From assembly GCA_017469845.1 (NCBI GenBank), contig JAFUFP010000037.1, positions 1 through 56,838 of the forward strand: a stretch of 56,838 nt of DNA, read 5' to 3'. The stretch comes from Bacteroidales bacterium (GTDB taxonomy: Bacteria; Bacteroidota; Bacteroidia; Bacteroidales; UBA932). Position 1 is the stretch's first letter. Every line of letters begins with the position of its first letter. The notes beneath the pieces are model-generated. The model saw nothing but the letters and a program-made list of their open reading frames with translations. It was not told the origin of the DNA and did not search any database. Position numbers and translations under genes: made by a program. Positions 9,145 through 18,350 of the stretch are shown in pieces.

Positions 9145-10476
9145 ATGATGAGCTGGAAGGAATTGTACCACAACAGATGGCTGAGGTGGGGCTTCTGGTC
9201 GCTCCTCTACATCCTGTGGGTAATCTGGCTCGGAAACTATTGGTGGCTCCTTGGACTGATTGTCATTTTCGACAACAACATCACCAAGAAAGTCAAGTGG
9301 ACTTTCTGGAAAAAGGAGTACAAGGAAGGCGAAAAACACAATGCGCTGCTTGATTGGCTCGATGCCATCATCTTCGCCGTTGTCTTCGTCACGTTCATCA
9401 ACATTTTCTTCTTCCAGGCTTTCAAGATTCCTTCCTCATCGATGGAAAGTTCGCTTTATACGGGAGACCATCTCTTCGTAAGCAAGCTTACTTTCGGCCC
9501 CAAGATCCCGGAGACGCCCCTCACAATCCCTTTCACGCACAATGTGTTCATGGGTAAAGAGTCCTACTCGACCCTTATCCACAATGACTACAGAAGGCTC
9601 AAAGGACTGAGGAACGTCGAAAGAGGAGACTACGTCGTGTTCAACTTCCCTCACGGTGATACCGTATTCGTGAGATATCCGGCCGAGGACTACTACATGG
9701 TCGTCCGCACAGTGGGGAAAGATTACGCTCTCGCCAACTACGGCCCCGTGAAGGCCCGTCCGGCGGACAAGACCGACCACTATGTGAAAAGGTGTGTAGC
9801 CGTCGCAGGTGACACCCTCTCGATTGTAGGAGGTCAGGTTTACATAAATTCCGAGGCCCAGACAGTATGGCCGGGAGTTCAGAGCACTTACGAAGTCAAG
9901 ACCAACGGGACAAGGATAAACCTCAAAACGCTTGAAAAGCTGGGACTGAACACCAACGAACTGTGGTATGATACCGACCTTCCGGGTTATCCGGAAATGC
10001 CTCTGACGGCAGCGATGCTCGAAGAAGTAAAAGGTATCTCCAATGTGGAATCAGTCACGCCGTGCGTCCGCAAAGAATCCTATCATCTGATTTTCCCCTT
10101 CACGGAGAACTACGGATGGTCAAGGGACGATTTCGGACCCCTCTGGATCCCCGCAAAAGGGGCTACAGTCACTCTCACGGCCGACAACCTTCCGCTCTAC
10201 CGCAGGATCATAACCGCTTACGAGCATCATACGCTCGATGTGAAATCGGACGGAACGATTCTCATAGACGGGGTCCAGACCACCAGCTACACTTTCGGGC
10301 AGGACTACTACTTCATGATGGGCGACAATCGGCACAATTCGCTGGATTCCCGTTACTGGGGATTCGTCCCGGAGGATCATATCGTAGGCAGACCCGCACT
10401 CATCTGGCTTTCGACCATAAACGGGAAGAAGTTCCCCTCGAACATCAGATGGAACAGGTTCTTCAAGTTCATTTGA
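9145..10476 (+). CDS. lepB: Signal peptidase I
   Basis: A 443-aa type I signal peptidase that removes signal peptides on the outer face of the inner membrane. Hydrophobic segments near residues 15-40 and 70-92 precede the catalytic box B (PSSSMESSL, predicted Ser99). The catalytic Lys is in box D (VKRCVAVAGDTL, Lys215) and box E is GDNRHNSLDSRYWG. Boxes D and E are ~170 residues apart, far more than in E. coli; this long insertion is usual for Bacteroidota enzymes. It starts 4 nt after rplT, at one of two adjacent ATGs, and probably shares the rplT transcript. Confidence 0.95.
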   Translation: MMSWKELYHNRWLRWGFWSLLYILWVIWLGNYWWLLGLIVIFDNNITKKVKWTFWKKEYKEGEKHNALLDWLDAIIFAVVFVTFINIFFFQAFKIPSSSMESSLYTGDHLFVSKLTFGPKIPETPLTIPFTHNVFMGKESYSTLIHNDYRRLKGLRNVERGDYVVFNFPHGDTVFVRYPAEDYYMVVRTVGKDYALANYGPVKARPADKTDHYVKRCVAVAGDTLSIVGGQVYINSEAQTVWPGVQSTYEVKTNGTRINLKTLEKLGLNTNELWYDTDLPGYPEMPLTAAMLEEVKGISNVESVTPCVRKESYHLIFPFTENYGWSRDDFGPLWIPAKGATVTLTADNLPLYRRIITAYEHHTLDVKSDGTILIDGVQTTSYTFGQDYYFMMGDNRHNSLDSRYWGFVPEDHIVGRPALIWLSTINGKKFPSNIRWNRFFKFI

Positions 10477-10509
10477 CCCCCGTCAGAGAGGCTAAAAAGT
10501 TTAGTTTTC

Positions 10510-10540
10510 TTTGATTTGCGAAAAAAATAACCGATATTTG
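10510..10540 (+). promoter_or_regulatory. Promoter of the rpmB-rpmG operon
   Basis: TTTG, 19 bp, then GATATTTG: a near-consensus Bacteroides promoter with one mismatch in the -7 element. It would give a leader of about 44 nt before rpmB. Confidence 0.65.
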
Positions 10541-10590
10541 CAGCCCGCATAAAATTTTTAAGTTCGAATAATAATAAAAAGTACAATAAA

Positions 10591-10833
10591 ATGGCAAAGG
10601 TTTGTCAAGTAACAGGTAGGAAGAGAATGAAAGGCAACAACGTTGCCCATTCCAAGCTGCGCACCAAGCGCGACTTCTCCCTCAACCTCAAGAGAAAGAG
10701 ATTCTGGTCAGAGGAGGAGCAGAGATTCATCACACTCAGGGTATCCTGCAAGGGTATGAGGACCATCGAGAAGAACGGTCTCGAGGCCACCATCAAGGAT
10801 GCTCAGAAGAAAGGATATATTAACCTTGTATAA
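10591..10833 (+). CDS. rpmB: 50S ribosomal protein L28
   Basis: An 80-aa L28, beginning [20 protein letters not shown] with the family's conserved GK/GR-NNVSH-like opening. The C-terminal half ([15 protein letters not shown]...GMRTIEKNG) also fits. It leads the rpmB-rpmG-DUF4295-ftsY group conserved in Bacteroidota, with 11 nt to rpmG. Confidence 0.97.
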   Translation: MAKVCQVTGRKRMKGNNVAHSKLRTKRDFSLNLKRKRFWSEEEQRFITLRVSCKGMRTIEKNGLEATIKDAQKKGYINLV

Positions 10834-10844
10834 CTCTCAGGATT

Positions 10845-11033
10845 ATGGCAAAGAAAGCTAAAGGCAATAGGGTGCAGGTTATCCTCGAGTGCACCGAGCA
10901 GAAAGAGAGTGGTGTTCCCGGAATGTCCCGTTACATCACCACCAAGAACAAGAAGAACACTCCTGAGCGTCTGGAGCGCAAGAAATACAACCCTTACCTC
11001 CACAAGGTGACTGTTCATCGTGAGATCAAGTAA
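10845..11033 (+). CDS. rpmG: 50S ribosomal protein L33
   Basis: A 62-aa L33. Recognisable parts are [14 protein letters not shown] and the C-terminal [22 protein letters not shown]. The paired zinc-binding cysteines of C+ forms are absent (only one Cys), so this is the zinc-independent form. It lies 11 nt after rpmB and 20 nt before the DUF4295 gene. Confidence 0.97.
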   Translation: MAKKAKGNRVQVILECTEQKESGVPGMSRYITTKNKKNTPERLERKKYNPYLHKVTVHREIK

Positions 11034-11053
11034 TCAATAAAGGAGATTGACAT

Positions 11054-11212
11054 ATGGCAAAGAAAGCAGTCGCTACATTCGCAGCTAAAGCCGGCTCCAA
11101 GAGCATGGTAAAGTGCATCCGCATGGACAAATCCCCCAAGACCGGAGCTTACGTCTTCACAGAGCAGCTCATCGAGTCCGGTAAGGAGAAAGAATTCTTC
11201 AACAAGAAGTAA
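11054..11212 (+). CDS. DUF4295 small basic protein
   Basis: A 52-aa basic protein, MAKKAVATFAAKAGSKSMVK..., ending EKEFFNKK. It matches the short DUF4295 family found directly after rpmG in Bacteroidota. Size, charge and position suggest a ribosome-associated protein, but this is inference. An AAAGGAGA purine stretch lies 7 nt before the ATG. Confidence 0.88.
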   Translation: MAKKAVATFAAKAGSKSMVKCIRMDKSPKTGAYVFTEQLIESGKEKEFFNKK

Positions 11213-11250
11213 TTCCACTACACGGATATTATCCGATCAAGATATGGTCC

Positions 11251-11272
11251 AGCCGTCCCGAAAGGGGCGGCT
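11251..11272 (+). terminator. Hairpin after the rpmB-rpmG-DUF4295 operon
   Basis: AGCCGTCCC and GGGCGGCT pair across a GAAA-type loop with one G-U pair, just after the operon and before the ftsY promoter. The following sequence (GAGCTGTTATTAT) is only weakly U-rich, so efficiency is uncertain. Confidence 0.5.
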
Positions 11273-11309
11273 GAGCTGTTATTATGCCGTTATGTGGCGT
11301 TCTTTTCAA

Positions 11310-11339
11310 TTGTTTTGTGCAAAATAATGGGTATCTTTG
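11310..11339 (+). promoter_or_regulatory. Promoter of ftsY
   Basis: TTG, 19 bp, then TATCTTTG, a full match to the -7 consensus. The ATG of ftsY lies 21 bp after the element, leaving a leader of roughly 15 nt. Confidence 0.7.
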
Positions 11340-11360
11340 TAAGTTACAAAACATAGTGCC

Positions 11361-12296
11361 ATGGGACTATTCAGTAAAGGTGTCAAAAAGACGAACGAAA
11401 GCTTTTTCCAGAAGATCTCCAGAGCCGTCGTGGGCAAGTCACGTGTAAGTGAAGATGTCCTCGACGCCATCGAGGAAGCTCTCGTTTCTTCCGATATGGG
11501 TGTTGACACCACCCTCAAGATAATCGACAACCTCGAAGACAGGGTCGAGAAGGACAAGTACATGAACCTGAATGAACTTGTCGAGATCCTTCGTGACGAG
11601 ATAGCCAAGCTCCTCAAGGTGGATGAAGGCGAGGATGACTCCGTGCAGCCTTTCGATTTTTCGAAGAAGCCTTATGTGATGCTTGTCGTCGGTGTCAACG
11701 GTGTCGGAAAGACGACCACTATCGGCAAGCTCGCGTCTTCTCTCAAATCCCAGGGCAAGAAGGTCGTCATCGGAGCCGCCGACACTTTCCGTGCAGCGGC
11801 CGTCGACCAGCTCCAGATCTGGGCCGAAAGGGCCGGTGTCGACATCGTCCGTCAGCAGATGGGATCGGATCCCGCATCAGTGGCATACGACACCGTGAAG
11901 TCAGCCGTGGCTAAAGGAGCTGACGTCGTCCTGATCGATACCGCAGGCCGTCTCCACAACAGGGTGGACCTCATGAATGAACTTACCAAGATAAGAAACG
12001 TCATACGCAAGGTCATTCCCGACGGACCTCATGACGTTCTGCTTGTTCTTGACAGTACAACGGGACAGAACGCTTTCCAGCAGGCCAAAGAGTTTTCGAG
12101 GGCTACGGATGTTACCTCACTGGCCGTTACGAAACTCGACGGCTCGGCAAAGGGAGGAGTCGTCATCGGTATCGTGGACCAGTTCCATATTCCCATCAAG
12201 TTCATCGGCATCGGTGAAGGAATCGATGACCTGAAGGTTTTCTCGAAGAAGGAATTCGTTTCATCCCTTTTCAGTCTCGAGGACATCAAGCAGTAA
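11361..12296 (+). CDS. ftsY: Signal recognition particle receptor FtsY
   Basis: A 311-aa SRP-GTPase that docks ribosome-SRP complexes at the inner membrane. It has an N-terminal helical bundle (residues ~1-90) and the NG domain with G1 [15 protein letters not shown], the RAAAVDQL insertion-box motif, DTAGR (G3) and [10 protein letters not shown] (G4). It lacks the long acidic A-domain of the E. coli protein, as is usual in Bacteroidota. It has its own promoter and is followed 33 nt later by pheT, which may be cotranscribed. Confidence 0.97.
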   Translation: MGLFSKGVKKTNESFFQKISRAVVGKSRVSEDVLDAIEEALVSSDMGVDTTLKIIDNLEDRVEKDKYMNLNELVEILRDEIAKLLKVDEGEDDSVQPFDFSKKPYVMLVVGVNGVGKTTTIGKLASSLKSQGKKVVIGAADTFRAAAVDQLQIWAERAGVDIVRQQMGSDPASVAYDTVKSAVAKGADVVLIDTAGRLHNRVDLMNELTKIRNVIRKVIPDGPHDVLLVLDSTTGQNAFQQAKEFSRATDVTSLAVTKLDGSAKGGVVIGIVDQFHIPIKFIGIGEGIDDLKVFSKKEFVSSLFSLEDIKQ

Positions 12297-12329
12297 ACCC
12301 GCATAAGCAAATAAAACAATCTACATACA

Positions 12330-14771
12330 ATGAAACTTTCTTACAGCTGGCTCAAGGATTATCTTGAGTGTGACCTTACCCCCGCTCAGGTTGCTGAAGC
12401 GATGACTTCAATCGGAATTGAAGTGGATTCAGTGGAAGAGCAGGAGGAAATCCCCGGAGGACTTGAAGGAGTCGTGGTGGCTCATGTCCTCGAATGTGAA
12501 GCCCATCCCAATTCGGATCATCTCCATGTGACCAAGGTTGACGACGGTTCACCGGAACCCGTCCAGGTCGTTTGCGGAGCCCCCAACGTGGCCGCCGGCC
12601 AGAAGGTGCTTTTCGCCCGCATCGGATCAGTGCTTCCCGGAGATTTCAAGATCAAGAAATCCAAGATAAGGGGAATCGAATCCTTCGGAATGATCTGCGC
12701 CGAGGATGAACTCGGAATCGGAACCAGCCATGACGGCATCATGGTACTTCCCGAGGATGCGGTTGTAGGAACTCCCGCCAAAGAATATCTCCACCTCAAG
12801 ACCGATGCCGTCATCGAGTACGAGATCACGGCCAACCGTGTCGATGCCGCTTCCCATATCGGTGTCGCAAGGGATCTTTACGCTTATCTGAAGCTCAATG
12901 ATATCCCTTGCTCTTTCTCATATCCCGATGTCAGCGCATTCAAAGAGGGCGAAGGCGAAGCCATTCCCGTCTGTGTTCCCGATCCTGACGGAGCCCCCGT
13001 TTATACCGGAACGACAATCCGTGGCGTCAAAGTCGGCCCTTCACCCGAATGGCTCCAGAAGAAACTTCTCGCCATCGGTCTTCATCCGATCAACAACATA
13101 GTCGACATCTCCAATTTCGTTCTCTTCGAACTCGGACAGCCTCTCCATACTTTCGATGCAGCCAAGATCGAGGGTGGAAAGGTCATCGTCAGAAGAGCCG
13201 CTGAAGGGGAGAAGATCCGCACCCTTGACGGAATCGAGCGTTCCCTCAAGGCTTACGACATGGTGATCGCCAATGAAAACAAGCCCATGTGCATCACCGG
13301 TGTATTCGGAGGAGAGGATTCAGGCGTTACCGAAAATACCGTTGACGTATTCCTCGAGAGCGCTTACTTCGATCCGGGCAGCATCCGCAAGACTTCCAAG
13401 ACACATACTCTTCAGACCGACGCCTCCTTCCGTTACGAAAGGGGAGCTGATCCGATGATCACCGTGTACGCCGCCAAGAGGGCAGCCCTCCTTATCCAGG
13501 AAGTCGCCGGTGGACACATCGAAGGCAAAATGGTGAGAGTCTGCACCAATGAACCGAAGAAGGCCGTCATCGATCTGGATTACGGTAGGATGCAGCGCCT
13601 CATCGGAAAGAATATCGGAAAGGAGACCATCGAAAAGATCCTTTCGTTCATGAACTACGAATTCCTCGAGAAGAACGAAAACGGATCCAAGGTCGCCGCT
13701 CCTTCATACATGATCGACGTCACCCGCGAGTGCGACGTGGTGGAAGAAGTTCTCCGCGTTTACGGATACAACAACATCGAGCTTCCTTCCAGCATGCGCA
13801 TGTCAGTTTCTCCGACTCCTTCACCCGATCCCGAAGCTGTCAGGAACTACATCTCCAATTTCTTCGCAGCCAACGGTTTCGTCGAGACGATGAACAACTC
13901 GCTCACCAAGGCTGATTATTACTCTTCACTGAAGACTTTCCCTGCCGAGGCCAGCGTACAGATCGTCAATCCGCTCAGCTCCGACCTCAACGTGATGAGG
14001 CAGACCCTCATTCTCGGCGGCCTCGAAGTTGTCGCATACAACCTCAACCGTCAGATCAGCTCCATAAAGAGCTTCGAGTACGGTTCCGTATATCGCCGCC
14101 TTGCTGAAGGTGACGGCACCACTCTCGCTTCTTACGAAGAGCATCCTTGCTTCTGCCTTATGATGAGCGGTTCTTCCGACAAGTCCTGGAGGACCGACGC
14201 GCAGAAGGGAAGCTACTTCCAGCTTAAGGGCTACCTCGAACTCCTTCTGAAGCGCTACGGTGTTGACATCTATACTCTCGAGACTGATGCCGCACCTGAG
14301 GACATCTTCTCTGAAGGTATGGTATATTATCTCCCCGGAGGTCACAAGCAGCTTGCGGTGATGGGTACGATCAACCCCGCTCTGGCCAAGAAATTCGACA
14401 TCAAGCAGAGCGTTTTCGCAGCTGAGATCAACTGGAATTCACTCTTCGAAATCGTCAAGAGGGTAAAGGTCAAATTCACCGAACTTCCCAAGTTCCCTGA
14501 GGTGAAGAGGGATCTCGCTCTCCTTCTCGATGAGAGCGTCAAGTATTCGGATCTTAGGCGCAGCGCATTCAAGGCGGCCAAGAAGTACCTCAAGCAGGTT
14601 ACTCTCTTCGACGTTTACCGTGGGGACAAGATTCCCGCCGGCAAGAAGCAGTATGCTCTCAACTTCGTGCTCCAGGATACTGAAAAGACCCTGACCGATG
14701 CCGAGGTGGAGAAGATAGTCTCCAAGCTCATGTCGACATTCCAGAACGAATGGGGTGCTTCATTGAGATAG
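12330..14771 (+). CDS. pheT: Phenylalanine--tRNA ligase beta subunit
   Basis: An 813-aa beta subunit that pairs with PheS to charge tRNA-Phe. Domains in order: an N-terminal region with an OB-fold tRNA-binding domain (VVVAHVLECEAHPNSDHL, ~40-150), the B3/4 editing domain (~210-380, with FVLFELGQPLHTFDA), B5 (~400-480), the catalytic-like core (~490-690), and a C-terminal FDX-ACB domain (FPEVKRDLALLLDE, ~715-812). The length is standard. pheS is not next to it in this window. Confidence 0.97.
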   Translation: MKLSYSWLKDYLECDLTPAQVAEAMTSIGIEVDSVEEQEEIPGGLEGVVVAHVLECEAHPNSDHLHVTKVDDGSPEPVQVVCGAPNVAAGQKVLFARIGSVLPGDFKIKKSKIRGIESFGMICAEDELGIGTSHDGIMVLPEDAVVGTPAKEYLHLKTDAVIEYEITANRVDAASHIGVARDLYAYLKLNDIPCSFSYPDVSAFKEGEGEAIPVCVPDPDGAPVYTGTTIRGVKVGPSPEWLQKKLLAIGLHPINNIVDISNFVLFELGQPLHTFDAAKIEGGKVIVRRAAEGEKIRTLDGIERSLKAYDMVIANENKPMCITGVFGGEDSGVTENTVDVFLESAYFDPGSIRKTSKTHTLQTDASFRYERGADPMITVYAAKRAALLIQEVAGGHIEGKMVRVCTNEPKKAVIDLDYGRMQRLIGKNIGKETIEKILSFMNYEFLEKNENGSKVAAPSYMIDVTRECDVVEEVLRVYGYNNIELPSSMRMSVSPTPSPDPEAVRNYISNFFAANGFVETMNNSLTKADYYSSLKTFPAEASVQIVNPLSSDLNVMRQTLILGGLEVVAYNLNRQISSIKSFEYGSVYRRLAEGDGTTLASYEEHPCFCLMMSGSSDKSWRTDAQKGSYFQLKGYLELLLKRYGVDIYTLETDAAPEDIFSEGMVYYLPGGHKQLAVMGTINPALAKKFDIKQSVFAAEINWNSLFEIVKRVKVKFTELPKFPEVKRDLALLLDESVKYSDLRRSAFKAAKKYLKQVTLFDVYRGDKIPAGKKQYALNFVLQDTEKTLTDAEVEKIVSKLMSTFQNEWGASLR

Positions 14772-14795
14772 AAAAGTCACTGTAGGAGAAGATTT

Positions 14796-15485
14796 TTGAA
14801 AAAGATTCCGTCATATCTCTGGAAGGCTGTCCTTGTACTTGTCCTCATCGCTTCGTGCGGTCCCAAGGTCAAGTTGATACCCAAGGACAAGCTTGCCCTT
14901 ATCCATATGGATATGCTTATGGCTGACCAGTGGCTCAAGATCGCCGGAAACCGCCAGAAGGCAGACACTTTCCAGCTTTATGCGCCCATATTCACCAAGT
15001 ACGGGTATGACACGGAAGATTACCGGCATACGGTAGAATATTATCTTGACTCTCCCGAGGAGTTTTCAAAAATATTCGACAAGACGACGGAACTTTTGAG
15101 AGCAAGGTTCGATTCCGTAGGGAATGTGCTCAGAGCAAGGAATAAGGCGGACAGCACCATGAGGGCCCTTCTCGCGATGGATATCCGGAGGCCAGTCCTT
15201 TACAAGGATTTCTTCAAGGAACCGTACGCCTCCGACACCATTTCCTTTGAGCTGGATTCCAACGGAATCTATCAGCTTCAGAGGATAATCAGGGATACGA
15301 TGTTCAAAGGACCTCTTCTGGTGATAAAGGAAGAGCCTGTGGCTGATTCCCTCCAGACGGCGAAGGATTCGCTCGCGAAAGCGGGTCGGGATACGCTGAA
15401 GGCCTTTGAGAAGCCCAAACGCATCCTGCGGGAAAATCGTATATCAAGGAACCTCACTCCTATAGAAAGAGAAGAGAATTTATGA
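14796..15485 (+). CDS. DUF4296 lipoprotein
   Basis: A 229-aa predicted lipoprotein. The signal peptide ends in the lipobox LIASC (Cys21). The following region (KDKLALIHMDMLMADQWLK...YAPIFTKYGYDTEDYRHTVEYYLDSPEEF) matches the DUF4296 pattern. The C-terminal ~60 residues are Lys/Pro-rich. I favour a TTG start, because it gives the only intact signal peptide and a TAGGAGA purine stretch lies ~7 nt upstream. Its stop overlaps the start of the deaminase gene by 4 nt, implying translational coupling. The function is unknown; the family often sits beside this deaminase. Confidence 0.82.
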   Translation: MKKIPSYLWKAVLVLVLIASCGPKVKLIPKDKLALIHMDMLMADQWLKIAGNRQKADTFQLYAPIFTKYGYDTEDYRHTVEYYLDSPEEFSKIFDKTTELLRARFDSVGNVLRARNKADSTMRALLAMDIRRPVLYKDFFKEPYASDTISFELDSNGIYQLQRIIRDTMFKGPLLVIKEEPVADSLQTAKDSLAKAGRDTLKAFEKPKRILRENRISRNLTPIEREENL

Positions 15486-16669
15486 AAAGGTTCGCAGCCA
15501 AATATATCTATACCCTCGAGTCGGTCACTCCTCTTACTGATGCTTTCATCGAGGTGGAGGATGACGGGACGGTCATCCGTACCGGAAAGTGTGAGGACAC
15601 CTCCGGCGAAGAGCACTACTATGACGGTGCGCTCGTCCCCGGATTCGTCAATACGCATTGCCATATCGAACTTTCGTACATGTGGCATCTTTTCCGTAAG
15701 GGTACCGGAATGGCGGGATTCATCGACCAGATAAACGCCCTCCGTGACACAAAACCTCTCGAGGAAAAGATTTCTGACATCGCCCGTTGGATGGATGTTC
15801 TCTACAGAAGGGGAGTGTCGGCCATGGCCGATATCAGCAACTGCGACGACAGCTTCGCGATAAAGGCTTCCTCTCCCATGTATACGAGGACTTTCCTGGA
15901 GGTGTTCGGCACTGAACCTGAAGACTGCGGCAGTGTCATTTCATCAGTCCTTGCCCTCAAGGAAAAGGCTGACGCCGCCGGGATAGATGCGGCACCTACA
16001 CCCCACGCCTGCTATACGATGAGTCCCGAACTTGTGACGGCGTCAAGCGCCGAAGGTCTCAAGTCCGGCTTCCTCTCATTCCACAGCGAGGAAACTCCCC
16101 AGGAAGAGGAAATGCTCAAGTACGGCTCCGGAGCGATGTGGGACAACCGCAAAGCCGCCGGAATGAGTACTCCTCCGGTGACCGGAAAGTCTTCTCTTCT
16201 GTATTTCATCGACAGGCTGGAGAAAGTTCATCCCGCTCCGTTTGATGAGCATATCCTTCTCGTTCACGAAGTGTGCATGGACCAGGAGGGGATCGATGCG
16301 GTCAAGTCCAAGATGAATAACGCATTCATCGCCCTGTGTCCGCTTTCCAACATATACATCCATGACGCTCTCCCGCCGATTCCTCTCATGAGGAAGAACG
16401 GACTCAATCTCACAATCGGAACGGATTCGCTTTCGAGCAATGACGATCTGGACATCGTGCGTGAGATGCTCTGCATAAAAGAGAACTTCCCTGAGGTTCC
16501 TTTCGGAGAAATCCTCCAGTGGGCCAGCCTCAACGGCGCGAAGTTCCTTTCGAAGGAGGACATCTATGGATCATTCCTTCCCGGGAAACGCCCCGGCATA
16601 GTACTGATAGACCATCTTGACGGCAAGGGCGACCTCACAAGCGCCTCCGCCTCAGTAAGAATATTGTAG
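15482..16669 (+). CDS. Amidohydrolase, aminofutalosine deaminase-like
   Basis: A 395-aa metal-dependent hydrolase of the cytosine deaminase/chlorohydrolase superfamily. The metal site is visible as NTHCHIELS (~57-65), then HSEE, LVHEV and a final GTDSLSSND. Its closest relatives by pattern are the aminofutalosine deaminase-like proteins of Bacteroidota, which would act on a purine nucleoside by removing the 6-amino group. Other enzymes of the futalosine route to menaquinone are not seen here, so the substrate is open. It overlaps the DUF4296 gene by 4 nt, and the radical SAM gene follows 4 nt later. Confidence 0.8.
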   Translation: MKRFAAKYIYTLESVTPLTDAFIEVEDDGTVIRTGKCEDTSGEEHYYDGALVPGFVNTHCHIELSYMWHLFRKGTGMAGFIDQINALRDTKPLEEKISDIARWMDVLYRRGVSAMADISNCDDSFAIKASSPMYTRTFLEVFGTEPEDCGSVISSVLALKEKADAAGIDAAPTPHACYTMSPELVTASSAEGLKSGFLSFHSEETPQEEEMLKYGSGAMWDNRKAAGMSTPPVTGKSSLLYFIDRLEKVHPAPFDEHILLVHEVCMDQEGIDAVKSKMNNAFIALCPLSNIYIHDALPPIPLMRKNGLNLTIGTDSLSSNDDLDIVREMLCIKENFPEVPFGEILQWASLNGAKFLSKEDIYGSFLPGKRPGIVLIDHLDGKGDLTSASASVRIL

Positions 16670-16673
16670 GCAT

Positions 16674-17429
16674 ATGATGAGGGAAGAACTGGTCTTCGGA
16701 CCGATCAGAAGCCGCCGTCTCGGCTCCTCTCTCGGCATCAACCTGTTGCCGACCGAAGGAAAATTATGCAATTTCGACTGTATATATTGTGAGTGCGGTT
16801 GGAATAAGGACGGTACAGGTGACAGGAGGCTTCCGACTGCCGCCGACCTCGAGAAGGCTCTCCGTGAGAAGCTCTCCGAGTGCAGGGCGAATGGAACGCC
16901 GATAGATTCAATAACGTTCTCCGGTGACGGTGAACCTACGCTGAATCCGGATTTCGCGAAGATAATTGACATAACGGTGGCTCTGAGGGATGAGTATTAT
17001 CCCGAAGCTGTCGTGTCCGTTCTATCAAACGCTACGAAAGCGGGACGCCCCTCAGTATTCGAAGCCCTCAAGAAGGTGGACAATCCGATACTCAAGATTG
17101 ACGCTCCCACAGCTGAGCTTGCGGCAAGGATAAACCGCCCCCAGTGCGAATACAGTGTCGGTAAGATTGTCGAGGATCTGGAGAAGTTCGAAGGGAACTT
17201 CGTCCTTCAGACGATGTTCCTGAGAAGCCCCGATTTCGACTCCTCTTCTCCTGAGGTGCTGAACGGCTGGATGGATATAGTGAGAAGACTCCGTCCCCGT
17301 GAAATCATGGTATACACGATTGACAGGGAAACCCCGATGAAGGGCCTTGAGAAGTTTACCGTCGAGGAAATGCGGTCCCTTCTCCAACCCCTCTTTGACG
17401 AAGGGTTCACCATTCAGATAAAAGGATAA
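16674..17429 (+). CDS. Radical SAM protein
   Basis: A 251-aa radical SAM enzyme. The cluster motif CNFDCIYC (residues ~33-40) supplies the three [4Fe-4S] ligands, and SFSGDGEPTLNPDF is the SAM-binding GGE-like motif. The opening FGPIRSRRLGSSLGINLLP is characteristic of the COG0731-type family, relatives of archaeal wybutosine enzymes whose bacterial function is unknown to me. Two in-frame ATGs are adjacent. It is the third gene of an apparently coupled run with the DUF4296 and deaminase genes. Confidence 0.88.
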   Translation: MMREELVFGPIRSRRLGSSLGINLLPTEGKLCNFDCIYCECGWNKDGTGDRRLPTAADLEKALREKLSECRANGTPIDSITFSGDGEPTLNPDFAKIIDITVALRDEYYPEAVVSVLSNATKAGRPSVFEALKKVDNPILKIDAPTAELAARINRPQCEYSVGKIVEDLEKFEGNFVLQTMFLRSPDFDSSSPEVLNGWMDIVRRLRPREIMVYTIDRETPMKGLEKFTVEEMRSLLQPLFDEGFTIQIKG

Positions 17430-17456
17430 CCATCATTTTGATCAACACATACATCT

Positions 17457-18350
17457 ATGGCAGATATATACACAAAGTACGGATACGTTCCCGACAAGGA
17501 TGCGATAGGACGCACCCTGGAACTCATCGCGAAGAGTCTTGACAACGTGATCTCTCCCGAGGTCCTCAAGACCTGCTTTTCCCTGATGGATCTTACGACC
17601 CTCAGCACGAACGATACCGAAAAATCGGTTTCCAAACTCGTTGACAAAGTCAATTCCTATAGGAACGACTATCCTGATTATCCTCTTCCCGCTTCCATCT
17701 GCGTGTACCCGAATTTCGCATCGACGGTGAAGTCCAAAAGGAATTATCCCGATGTACACGTCACCTGTGTAGCCGGATGCTTCCCCACTTCCCAGAGCTA
17801 TCTCGAAGTGAAAGTGAGGGAATGTGAGCTGGCCGTAGAGAACGGAGCCGAGGAAATCGACATCGTCCTTGCGCTGAATTCTTTCCTCGAAGAAGATTAC
17901 AGGACCGCCGGTAACGAGATCCGCGCCATGAGGGAAGCCATCGACAAGGTGGCTGCGAAACAGGGCAGGAAGGTCACGCTCAAGGTCATCCTCGAGACCG
18001 GACTTCTGGTGACCCCCGAGAAGATCGCCAACGCTTCTTTCCTCGCGATGGAAGAAGGCGCGGACTTCATAAAGACTTCGACCGGAAAGGTGAGCGTCAA
18101 TGCGACACCCATGGCGGCTTTCGTCATGTGCGAATGCATCGCCAAGTTCTATGAGAAGACGGGACGCAAGGTAGGCTTCAAGGCCGCCGGCGGAATCTCC
18201 ACGGCCATGGATGCGGTCTGCTATTATTCGATAGTGTCCACCGTTCTTGGTAAAGAATGGCTGCAGAAGGATCTCTTCCGTTTCGGAGTGAGCCGTCTTG
18301 CCAATGCCCTGATGTCAGAAATCGAGCAGAAGACGGTCACCTTCTTCTAG
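17457..18350 (+). CDS. deoC: Deoxyribose-phosphate aldolase
   Basis: A 297-aa class I aldolase that cleaves 2-deoxyribose 5-phosphate to glyceraldehyde 3-phosphate and acetaldehyde in deoxynucleoside breakdown. Diagnostic segments are ASICVYPNFA, EIDIVLALNSFLEEDY, the Schiff-base lysine in DFIKTSTGKVSVNATP, and the proton-relay lysine in GFKAAGGIST. It is somewhat longer than the E. coli enzyme, with a helical N-terminal extension. It lies 27 nt after the radical SAM gene and may be the last gene of that operon. Its stop overlaps the stop of the convergent phosphatase gene. Confidence 0.96.
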   Translation: MADIYTKYGYVPDKDAIGRTLELIAKSLDNVISPEVLKTCFSLMDLTTLSTNDTEKSVSKLVDKVNSYRNDYPDYPLPASICVYPNFASTVKSKRNYPDVHVTCVAGCFPTSQSYLEVKVRECELAVENGAEEIDIVLALNSFLEEDYRTAGNEIRAMREAIDKVAAKQGRKVTLKVILETGLLVTPEKIANASFLAMEEGADFIKTSTGKVSVNATPMAAFVMCECIAKFYEKTGRKVGFKAAGGISTAMDAVCYYSIVSTVLGKEWLQKDLFRFGVSRLANALMSEIEQKTVTFF

